Shown here: positions 1-5,023 of the stretch, piece by piece
Layout: each line of letters begins with the position of its first letter
Position numbering within the stretch: the stretch's first letter is position 1
NCBI GenBank assembly: GCA_016210395.1
Contig: JACQUI010000162.1
Location: forward strand, 1 to 6,354
Source: Chloroflexota bacterium
GTDB lineage: Bacteria > Chloroflexota > Dehalococcoidia > Lucifugimonadales > JACPCL1
Reading direction: 5' to 3'
DNA: 6,354 nucleotides
Notes under the pieces: model-generated
Database searches by the model: none
What the model saw: the letters and a program-made list of their open reading frames with translations, nothing else
What the model was told of the DNA's origin: nothing
Program-made: the position numbers and the translations under genes

Positions 1-96
1 AAACTCCGCCGGCATCCGCCCCTTCTCCTTCCGGTCCGCCTTCCTGTACCTCCCCCGTAGCGCCTCTGCATACTCGCTCACGCCGCTTCTCCTCAT
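1..96 (-). CDS. Transposase N-terminus (integrase-core type), runs off left edge
   Basis: Only the first 32 codons are inside the window; the frame is open to base 1. The peptide starts MRRSGVSEYAEALRGRYRKA and continues with a Lys/Arg-rich stretch ending in MPAEF. This resembles the N-terminus of integrase-core DDE transposases that begin with a pattern like 'Y-x-x-A-[IL]-x-x-R-Y-x-x-A-x-x-x-EK-x-x-[IL]-x-EF'; the match is from memory of the family. Two starts are possible. ATG at 96 has GGAGG at 105-101 only 4 bases upstream. GTG at 81 has AGGAG at 93-89 with an ideal 7-base spacer, and gives MSEYAEAL, which is closer to the usual family start. The start region is embedded in a perfect hairpin, and repeats typical of an IS end lie between it and the tRNA. 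Whether the gene is intact cannot be judged here. Confidence 0.6.
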   Translation of the reverse strand, partial: MRRSGVSEYAEALRGRYRKADRKEKGRMPAEF

Positions 97-114
97 GTTC
101 CCTCCGGGAACATG
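94..114. repeat. Perfect 9-bp inverted repeat over the transposase start
   Basis: CATGTTCCC (94-102) and GGGAACATG (106-114) are perfect reverse complements with a 3-base loop. Read on the minus strand, the loop and 3' arm contain the GGAGG ribosome binding site (105-101), and the ATG at 96 closes the stem. The transcript would therefore hide both the binding site and the upstream start codon. It could instead be a DNA operator or a transposase binding site; the sequence alone does not decide. Confidence 0.75.
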
Positions 115-153
115 ATTTCTGAAGCAACGTTTACCCCCCTCCAGTAACATTTA
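100..153. repeat. Short direct repeats, probable IS terminal region
   Basis: Two copies of a 14-mer, CCCTCCGGGAACAT (100-113) and CCCTCCAGTAACAT (137-150), agree at 12 of 14 positions and lie 37 bases apart. A related word GCAACGTTTA (124-133) lies exactly 20 bases before GTAACATTTA (144-153), so the core GNAACRT occurs three times. Spaced repeats of this kind between a transposase start and flanking host DNA are typical of transposase-binding sites in insertion-sequence ends. The exact element boundary and any target duplication cannot be set because the other end is outside the window. Confidence 0.45.
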
Positions 154-172
154 GTATGAGTAATACGGCGGC

Positions 173-201
173 TTATCAGGCATACGTCCGCGTGCTACAA
201 T
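173..201 (+). promoter_or_regulatory. Promoter of the tRNA-Gly gene
   Basis: TTATCA (173-178, 4 of 6 matches to TTGACA) is followed after exactly 17 bases by TACAAT (196-201, 5 of 6 matches to TATAAT). TGC directly precedes the -10, making it an extended -10 element. Transcription would start near 208, about 10 bases before the mature tRNA. The promoter lies just outside the probable IS end. Confidence 0.65.
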
Positions 202-216
202 AAGCGTGCGCAGTGA

Positions 217-292
217 GCGGGAATAGCTCAGTTGGTAGAGCATCTGCTTCCCAAGCAGAGGGTCGGGAGTTCGAGTCTCCTTTCCCGCTCCA
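217..292 (+). tRNA. tRNA-Gly, anticodon CCC
   Basis: A full 76-nt cloverleaf can be drawn. The acceptor stem is GCGGGAA (217-223) with TTCCCGC (282-288). The D arm GCTC-AGTTGGTA-GAGC spans 226-241. The anticodon stem TCTGC/GCAGA (243-247, 255-259) holds loop TTCCCAA with anticodon CCC at 250-252, which reads glycine codon GGG. The variable loop is GGGTC, and the T arm GGGAG-TTCGAGT-CTCCT spans 265-281 with one G-T pair. The discriminator is T (289), as in bacterial tRNA-Gly, and the 3' CCA is encoded (290-292). It has its own promoter and terminator, so it is transcribed as a single-gene unit. Confidence 0.97.
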
Positions 293-316
293 CTTCCCTA
301 TCTGGACTAGCTTTGG

Positions 317-343
317 AGACCGCAGGCAGATGCGGTCTTTTTT
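317..343 (+). terminator. Intrinsic terminator of tRNA-Gly
   Basis: An 8-bp perfect stem, AGACCGCA (317-324) with TGCGGTCT (331-338), and a 6-base loop are followed directly by a run of T to 343. It sits 24 bases after the tRNA CCA end and works only on the plus strand. Confidence 0.92.
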
Positions 344-500
344 GTTGCCCAAAATCGCGATCCGGCCTTCTGCGGGCGCCTGAGCCTGCTGGTGAATGGC
401 CTGCGTGACCATCGCCGGCGCTGCGCCGCAGGCTGGCCGCCGTCATCAAGGCTCCCCACTTGTTCATAAGGACGCAGGTCTGCCTTCGGAGTAGCCAATG

Positions 501-536
501 GCCAGCGCCGACCCGCAACGTGGGACCGGCGCTGGC
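501..536. repeat. Strong intergenic hairpin, 10-bp perfect stem
   Basis: GCCAGCGCCG (501-510) and CGGCGCTGGC (527-536) are perfect reverse complements. Inside them CCCGC (512-516) can pair with GTGGG (520-524) around a 3-base loop, giving about 15 pairs in all. No T run follows on either strand, so it is not an intrinsic terminator. It may be a small-RNA element, a leader structure, or a protein binding site. Confidence 0.7.
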
Positions 537-729
537 TGCAAACGTCTCGGCGCCTCTATCATGAGGCGTCGCTACCTGATCCCCGAGTTCTATGAGGAGC
601 CGCGAAGATCTGGCGGAGGGACCGTTCGTGGGTCGTCGCTAACACCTTGTGGCGCGTGGCGGGGCTACCGGCCTTACAATGAACACACAATCGCTTGGTG
701 GGTTCCCCCAGGGTGTGGCGCATGAAGCC

Positions 730-735
730 AGGAGG
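730..735 (+). promoter_or_regulatory. Ribosome binding site that sets the ABC gene start
   Basis: A full AGGAGG lies 4 bases before ATG 740. The other in-frame starts (TTG 695, ATG 722) lack any such site, so 740 is preferred. Confidence 0.7.
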
Positions 736-739
736 CGCT

Positions 740-2596
740 ATGAATAGCCGCAATGGGCACAGCCCTGAAGAGAAGCAGGAGAGCCTGGCCGCCAGGGTGC
801 GAGGAATAGCCAGGGCCTTCAGGAACACTCCCCGTGCCTTTGGCCTGGTGCGGCGGTGCGGGGCCGGGGTGACGCTCTCCATGATGCTCCTGACGCTGCT
901 GCCGGCATTCCTGCCCGCGGCGCAGGCCTGGGTGGCCAAGCTGATCGTAGACGGCGTCCTGGAGGCCGTCCGCCTGCAGCTTGCCCCCTCGGAAGGCTTT
1001 GCCCACGTCGCCCCCTATCTAGGCGTGGAGTTCTTCCTGATCCTGGCGGGCATGGTCATGGGCCAGGCCCGCTCTCTGGTGGAGCACGTGCTCCACGCGC
1101 GGCTGACCAACTATGTGAACACCCTCATCATCGAGAAGGCGCTGGCCCTGGACCTGCGGTACTTCGAGGACGGGCAGTATTACGACAAGCTCCAGAACGC
1201 CCGCAGGGACGCAGACTCGCGGGCCCTGCGGGTTGTCCTGGACAGCTTTGCTCTGGTGCAGGGCCTGGTAACGCTGGTATCCCTCGGGGCGCTGCTGTTC
1301 CGGTTCAGCCCGTGGCTAGCGCTGGTCCTGTTCGGGGCCACTGCGCCGTCGTTCATCGCGCAATCCAACTACGCCCACCTCTCCTTCCGCGTCATAAGCT
1401 GGCGGGCGCCGGAGTCGCGGCTGCTGCGGTACCTAGAGGAGGTGCTGACCGGGCAGAGCAGCGCCAAGGAGGTGAAGCTCTTCAGCCTGGGGGACACCTT
1501 GCTGGGGCGGTACCACGGGCTGTACTGGAAGTTCTATGCCGAGGACCGTGCCCTGGCCCTGCGGCGGACTATGGTCAGCCTGGGATGGGGCCTGGTCTCC
1601 ACGCTGAGCTACTACGGGAGCTACGCCTGGGTCATCTGGAGGGCGGTCTCGGGGACGATCACCCTGGGCGACATGACCATGTACCTCACCGTCTTCCGCC
1701 AGGCCCAGGGATCCTTCCGGTCGCTGGTGGACGGCATGGGACGGCTGTACGAGAACAACCTGTTCCTGGACCACCTTTTCGACTTCCTGGCGCTGGAGGC
1801 AACAATGCCGCCGGACGGGACGGGACGGAGCGTCCCGGCGGCCATCACGCAGGGCATCGAGTTCCGCGATGTGTCGTTCAGGTATCCAGGCACGGAGCAC
1901 TGGGTGCTGCGGGGGATTAACCTGCACATCAGGCCCGGCGAGCGGATCGCTCTTGTGGGCCTGAACGGCGCGGGCAAGACGACGCTCATCAAGCTGCTGA
2001 CGCGCCTGTACGACCCCACGGAGGGCCAGGTGCTGCTGGACGGGGTGGACCTGCGGGAGTACAGCCTGGAGAGCCTGCGCAGCCGCATCGGCGTGATCTT
2101 CCAGGACTATGTGCGGTACCACCTGACCGCCCAGGAGAACGTAGGGTTTGGCCAGGTGGAGCGGGTGGAGGAGATGCCCCGCGTGGTGGCGGCAGCGGAG
2201 AAGGGCGGCGCCGACCCGATCATCCGCCGGCTTCCCCTGGGGTACCAGACGCGCCTGGGCAGGCGGTGGGAGGGGAGCGACCTCTCCACCGGCGAGTGGC
2301 AGAAGGTGGCCCTGAGCCGCGCCTTCATGCGCGACGCAGCTATTGTGGTGCTGGACGAGCCCACAGCCAGCCTGGACGCCGAGGCGGAGTACGCCGTGTT
2401 CCAGCGGTTTGGCGAGCTAACCGCGGGGAAGATCGCGGTGCTGATTTCGCACCGGTTCTCCACAGTGCGCATGGCAGACCGCATCGTGGTGCTGGAGGGT
2501 GGCAGCGTCCGGGAAATGGGCAGCCACCAGGAGCTTCTGGCCCTGGGCGGCGCATACGCCCGCCTGTTCACGGTCCAGGCCCAGGGGTACAGGTAG
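740..2596 (+). CDS. ABC exporter half-transporter (membrane domain fused to ATPase)
   Basis: 618 aa, the normal size for a bacterial ABC exporter half-transporter, which acts as a homo- or heterodimer in the cytoplasmic membrane. Roughly residues 40-350 form the six-helix membrane domain, with hydrophobic stretches near 44-65, 96-114, 165-207 and 281-302. The ATPase starts near residue 370: A-loop Tyr 382, Walker A GLNGAGKT at 407-414, Q-loop Gln 455, signature LSTGE at 515-519, Walker B ending in Asp 539-Glu 540, D-loop ASLD, and switch His 571. All catalytic residues are present, so it should be active. The signature departs from the usual LSGGQ, reading LSTGEWQK; the 'GEWQK' form is known in a subgroup of exporters whose substrates vary. 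The substrate cannot be told. It is followed at 106 bases by the enolase-family gene, which has its own promoter, so shared function is possible but not shown. Start chosen on AGGAGG; ATG 722 would add 6 residues. Confidence 0.93.
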   Translation: MNSRNGHSPEEKQESLAARVRGIARAFRNTPRAFGLVRRCGAGVTLSMMLLTLLPAFLPAAQAWVAKLIVDGVLEAVRLQLAPSEGFAHVAPYLGVEFFLILAGMVMGQARSLVEHVLHARLTNYVNTLIIEKALALDLRYFEDGQYYDKLQNARRDADSRALRVVLDSFALVQGLVTLVSLGALLFRFSPWLALVLFGATAPSFIAQSNYAHLSFRVISWRAPESRLLRYLEEVLTGQSSAKEVKLFSLGDTLLGRYHGLYWKFYAEDRALALRRTMVSLGWGLVSTLSYYGSYAWVIWRAVSGTITLGDMTMYLTVFRQAQGSFRSLVDGMGRLYENNLFLDHLFDFLALEATMPPDGTGRSVPAAITQGIEFRDVSFRYPGTEHWVLRGINLHIRPGERIALVGLNGAGKTTLIKLLTRLYDPTEGQVLLDGVDLREYSLESLRSRIGVIFQDYVRYHLTAQENVGFGQVERVEEMPRVVAAAEKGGADPIIRRLPLGYQTRLGRRWEGSDLSTGEWQKVALSRAFMRDAAIVVLDEPTASLDAEAEYAVFQRFGELTAGKIAVLISHRFSTVRMADRIVVLEGGSVREMGSHQELLALGGAYARLFTVQAQGYR

Positions 2597-2604
2597 AGCG
2601 CACA

Positions 2605-2613
2605 TGCTAGAAT
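2605..2613 (+). promoter_or_regulatory. Extended -10 promoter before enolase-family gene
   Basis: TG-C-TAGAAT: the -10 hexamer TAGAAT (2608-2613) matches the consensus at 5 of 6 positions and carries the TGn extension. No good -35 is seen, which is acceptable for extended -10 promoters. A small dyad CACAT (2601-2605)/ATGTG (2612-2616) is centred on the -10 and could be an operator. The 10-mer ATGCTAGAAT recurs at 4977-4986 before the LLM oxidoreductase gene. Predicted leader about 83 bases. Confidence 0.5.
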
Positions 2614-2652
2614 GTGGCGGGCCTTTGGGCGCAGGCTTCCCAATGCCGCCAC
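2614..2652 (+). promoter_or_regulatory. Foldable 5' leader of the enolase-reductase unit
   Basis: GTGGCGG (2614-2620) pairs perfectly with CCGCCAC (2646-2652), and directly stacked inside it GCCT (2621-2624) pairs with AGGC (2633-2636). A direct repeat GGCCTTTG occurs at 2620-2627 and 2659-2666. No T run follows, and I recognise no known riboswitch class. This could be a regulatory leader or chance pairing in GC-rich DNA. Confidence 0.3.
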
Positions 2653-2702
2653 CGCACTGGCCTTTGTGGGCTCCAGCGACAAGCAGAAAAGGGGCAAACA
2701 GC

Positions 2703-3875
2703 ATGAAAATCACGAACGTCGAGACCCTCATTGTGGATGCGGGCTGGTGGCCCTGGGTCTACGTGAAAGTCCAAACCGATGAAGGCGTGACCGGCTACGG
2801 CGAGTGCACGGAGCCGAGGGCGCCCCACGGTGTCGCCGGGACGGTGGCGGACCTGAAGCCGCTGCTCGTTGGCCAGGACCCCAGGGCGTACGAGATGCGG
2901 CACTGGGATATGATTCGCGGCACGCGGCAAAGCCCGGGGGGCATCGCATCCAAGGCCATCTCAGGGATTGAGCAGGCGCTGCTGGACATCAAGGCAAAGG
3001 CGCTGGGCATCTCGGTGGTGGAGCTGTTCGGCGGCCCGCTGCGAGACTCCGTCCGGCTGTACTGGTCGCACTGCGGCACCTGGCGCGTGCGCAACGGCGC
3101 GTACCTTGGGACTCCTCCTATACGGACGATGGAAGACATCGCGGAGCTGGGCCGGGAGGTGGTGCGGCGGGGGTACACTGCGCTGAAGACGAATATCATC
3201 GTGCCGGGTGAGCCCGCCTACGTCCACGGCGGCGGGTTCAGCGCCGGTCCGGGCACCACCGACCAGACCATCTCGCTTGCCATGCTCCGGCACACCGAGA
3301 AGCTGGTGGGCACGTTCCGCGATGTTGTCGGCCCGGACGTGGACATCAGCCTGGACCTGAACTTCAACCTCAAGTCTGAAGGCTGCATGCGCGTCGCCAA
3401 GGTGCTGGAGCCCTTCGACCTGCTGTGGCTGGAGCTGGATATGTACGATCCAAAGGCGACACTGCAGGTCAAGGAGTCCACGTCTACGAAGATTTGCACC
3501 GGCGAGAACCTGTTCTCGGTGAGGGAGTACCTCCCCTACTTCGACCTCCATGCCGCGGACACGTTCATGGTGGATGTGCCCTGGATCGGGTTTACGGAGG
3601 GCAAGAAGGTGGGAGAGCTGGCCGAGGTGCACCAGTTGAACGTGGCGCCGCACAACTACTACAGCCACCTGGCGTCGTTCATCAGCGCGAGCCTGTGCGC
3701 CGTGTTGCCCAACGTCCGCATCATGGAGATTGACGTGGACCAGGTGCCCTGGAAGGACGACGTGGTCACACAGCTCCCCGACATCAAGAACGGGCACATG
3801 GCAGTGCCCAAGGGCCCCGGATGGGGGACCGACCTCAACGAAGAGGCGATCAAGCAGCACCCCTGGAAGCGGTAG
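2703..3875 (+). CDS. Mandelate racemase/muconate lactonizing enzyme family protein (enolase superfamily), probable acid dehydratase
   Basis: 390 aa, the usual family length. The N-terminal capping domain covers about 1-120 ('EGVTGYGECTEP', then 'AISGIEQALLDIKAKALG', where the family picks out the barrel entry). The barrel carries the Mg ligands Asp 218 (LDLN), Glu 244 (WLEL) and Glu 268 (TGEN). Asp 291 and His 317 (APHN) form the expected Asp-His dyad. At the end of the second strand the family K-x-K motif reads K162-T-N164, so the second lysine, the racemase base, is replaced by Asn. K-x-N is, to my knowledge, found in galactonate-type dehydratases, so a dehydratase that removes water from a hydroxy acid using His 317 is more likely than a racemase. 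The substrate is unknown. Start ATG 2703 follows AAAAGGGG (2687-2694) at 8 bases. The reductase gene follows after 12 bases, so both are probably co-translated. Cytoplasmic; no signal peptide. Confidence 0.92.
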   Translation: MKITNVETLIVDAGWWPWVYVKVQTDEGVTGYGECTEPRAPHGVAGTVADLKPLLVGQDPRAYEMRHWDMIRGTRQSPGGIASKAISGIEQALLDIKAKALGISVVELFGGPLRDSVRLYWSHCGTWRVRNGAYLGTPPIRTMEDIAELGREVVRRGYTALKTNIIVPGEPAYVHGGGFSAGPGTTDQTISLAMLRHTEKLVGTFRDVVGPDVDISLDLNFNLKSEGCMRVAKVLEPFDLLWLELDMYDPKATLQVKESTSTKICTGENLFSVREYLPYFDLHAADTFMVDVPWIGFTEGKKVGELAEVHQLNVAPHNYYSHLASFISASLCAVLPNVRIMEIDVDQVPWKDDVVTQLPDIKNGHMAVPKGPGWGTDLNEEAIKQHPWKR

Positions 3876-3887
3876 GAGGCGTTCGCC

Positions 3888-4865
3888 ATGAGGTTCGCGA
3901 TTGCAGGGGCAGGGGCGATCGGCTCCTACCTGGGCGCAATGCTCTACAAGGCCGGGCAGGACGCCTCCCTCATCACCCGAGGGCCGCATCTGAGGGCGAT
4001 CAGGGGGCGCGGCCTCCGCGTGCTGATGGACGGCGAGGGGTCGTTCACCGTTGATATCCCGGCTACTGAAGACCCGCGTGACATCGGCCCCGTTGACGTT
4101 GTGGTCATTACCGCCAAGGCCCATAGCGTGGAGTCCATCGCCGTGGGCATGAAGCCGCTGCTGGGCGCAGAAACCGTGGTGGTCTCGTGTCAGAACGGCA
4201 TTCCCTGGTGGTTCTTCGTTGGCGCGAAGCCGCCGCTGGACCACCTGGCAACGCTGGATGCCCGGGGCGTGATTGCCTCGTGCATAGAGCAGCGGCGCGT
4301 GCTTGGCAGCATGTGGTACCCGTCTCTGGACTTCGTGGAGCCGGGTGTCATCCAGCTTGTGCCGGGCAACAGCCGCATCACCATAGGCGAACCCAGCGGC
4401 GAGCGGAGCGTCCGGTGCGACGCCATAACCGCTGCGCTGGAGGCGGCGGGCCTGAACTGCGCGCCCACAACGCAGATCCGCCGGGAGATATGGGACAAGG
4501 TCCTGGGCACCGGCGCGTACAACATGCTGGGGGCGCTGACGCGGGCGACGCTCCGGGACATGAGGAATAGCGCTGAGCTACGGCCGGTTGCGCGGACGGT
4601 GATGGAGGAGATCAACGCAGTTGCCGTACGGGTAGGCATCACTGGGCTTGACGTGGATCAGAAGGTCTCGGCGGCTGCCACCATGGGGCCGCACAAGATG
4701 TCCATGCACCAGGACCTGGAGATGGGGCGGCCCCTGGAGCTGGAGGGCATAGTGGGGGTAGCCCTGGAGCTGGGGAGGCGGCTGGATGTGCCTATGCCTC
4801 TAACGGCGAACCTATACGCCTGCGCGCGCCTGCTGGACGTGAGCGCCCGGGCAAGCCGGGCGTGA
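3888..4865 (+). CDS. Ketopantoate reductase (PanE/ApbA) family protein
   Basis: 325 aa, normal for the family. NADP(H)-dependent reductases of this fold reduce 2-keto acids to 2-hydroxy acids; true PanE makes pantoate for coenzyme A. The Rossmann motif GAGAIG is at 7-12, and QNG at 102-104 matches the conserved Asn 98 region of E. coli PanE, in the 'NGIPWWFF' form seen in PanE-like paralogs. The C-terminal helical domain has the catalytic Lys 204 (IWDK), then Asn 212, Ser 272 (SMHQD) and Glu 284 (RPLELE). The position equivalent to PanE Asn 180 is Thr 208, so one substrate-contacting Asn is missing. With the enolase-family neighbour, this suggests a paralog for another 2-keto acid rather than pantothenate synthesis. 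AGGAGG (3874-3879) overlaps the preceding stop codon and lies 8 bases before ATG 3888, an excellent start and evidence for coupled translation. Confidence 0.92.
   Translation: MRFAIAGAGAIGSYLGAMLYKAGQDASLITRGPHLRAIRGRGLRVLMDGEGSFTVDIPATEDPRDIGPVDVVVITAKAHSVESIAVGMKPLLGAETVVVSCQNGIPWWFFVGAKPPLDHLATLDARGVIASCIEQRRVLGSMWYPSLDFVEPGVIQLVPGNSRITIGEPSGERSVRCDAITAALEAAGLNCAPTTQIRREIWDKVLGTGAYNMLGALTRATLRDMRNSAELRPVARTVMEEINAVAVRVGITGLDVDQKVSAAATMGPHKMSMHQDLEMGRPLELEGIVGVALELGRRLDVPMPLTANLYACARLLDVSARASRA
4844..4862. repeat. 7-bp hairpin at the end of the reductase gene
   Basis: CGCCCGG (4844-4850) and CCGGGCG (4856-4862) form a perfect stem around GCAAG, ending just before the TGA stop. No T run follows. 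It may mark the 3' end of the two-gene transcript by protecting it or slowing polymerase, but it is not a standard terminator. Confidence 0.45.
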
Positions 4866-4880
4866 CGCTTGGCCCGCATA

Positions 4881-4908
4881 CGCCCTGAGCTTGCCGAGGG
4901 GAAGGGCG
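4881..4908. repeat. REP-like imperfect palindrome
   Basis: CGCCCT (4881-4886) pairs with AGGGCG (4903-4908). The inside contains CCCTGAGCTTGCCGAGGGG, which resembles the 'CCCTGAGCTTGTCGAAGGG' word that, to my knowledge, recurs between genes in several bacterial groups. Only one copy is in the window, so its repeat nature rests on that resemblance. Confidence 0.35.
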
Positions 4909-4977
4909 CGTCTGCGATGGGGCTTGTCGTCCCACGCTGCGGGGATCGCACTCCTTCCTTCCCATCTGCGCTTTCAA

Positions 4978-4986
4978 TGCTAGAAT
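4978..4986 (+). promoter_or_regulatory. Extended -10 promoter of LLM oxidoreductase gene
   Basis: TG-C-TAGAAT, with the -10 at 4981-4986 and 37 bases to the start codon. It shares the 10-mer ATGCTAGAAT with the promoter before the enolase-family gene. No clear -35 is visible. A dyad AATGC (4976-4980)/GCATT (4991-4995) brackets the -10 and could be an operator. It supports separate transcription of this gene. Confidence 0.5.
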
Positions 4987-5013
4987 AGCGGCATTCGCCA
5001 TCTCAGCCACAAT

Positions 5014-5019
5014 GGAGGG
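5014..5019 (+). promoter_or_regulatory. Ribosome binding site that sets the LLM gene start
   Basis: GGAGGG lies 4 bases before ATG 5024. The upstream ATG 5012 overlaps this site and has none of its own, and the family's usual N-terminus (MEFGIQLP) begins at 5024. Confidence 0.7.
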
Positions 5020-5023
5020 CGCA

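Larger units (their letters stand above)
344..739. other. Intergenic region between tRNA-Gly and ABC gene; no convincing gene
   Basis: Nearly 400 bases lie between the tRNA terminator and the exporter start. Reading frames exist on both strands, but none has both a good ribosome binding site and a recognisable product. Two hairpins stand out: a strong one at 501-536 (listed separately) and CGCCTC-tatcat-GAGGCG at 551-568. A possible -10 TACAAT is at 675-680, about 60 bases before the exporter start, but no -35 fits at 16-18 bases (TTGTGG at 647-652 is 22 bases away), so the exporter promoter is only tentative. It could be a long structured 5' leader or decayed sequence. Confidence 0.5.

Noticed and set aside
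176..518. Open frames on the minus strand across the tRNA gene
   Set aside because: The peptides contain the 'SNSRPSAWEADALPTELF' and 'LELPTLCLGSRCSTN' type of sequence that arises from translating a tRNA backwards. These are well-known false genes.
561..725. 54-codon plus-strand frame, Gly/Arg-rich with a Cys near the end, whose TGA overlaps ATG 722; considered as a secreted peptide or leader peptide for the exporter
   Set aside because: There is no ribosome binding site before its ATG, which lies within a hairpin loop and arm, no maturation enzyme is nearby, and the exporter's good start is 740, not 722.
498..725. Longer plus-strand frame starting inside the 501-536 hairpin region
   Set aside because: No ribosome binding site, no recognisable product, and the first part is simply the inverted repeat translated.
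695..739. Upstream in-frame starts for the ABC gene (TTG 695, ATG 722)
   Set aside because: Neither has a ribosome binding site; AGGAGG points to ATG 740.
856..1920. 354-codon plus-strand frame inside the ABC gene
   Set aside because: It overlaps the exporter in another frame and its Gly/Arg/Pro-rich content is a typical GC-rich shadow.
2499..2702. In-frame upstream extension of the enolase-family gene
   Set aside because: It would overlap the end of the ABC gene by almost 100 bases, and the extra residues do not match the family; the usual start MKITNVETL is at 2703.
2961..4244. Long (427-codon) minus-strand frame across the enolase and reductase genes
   Set aside because: It spans two well-supported plus-strand genes, has low-complexity His/Arg/Gln-rich content and no family motif. 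Such antisense frames are common in GC-rich DNA.
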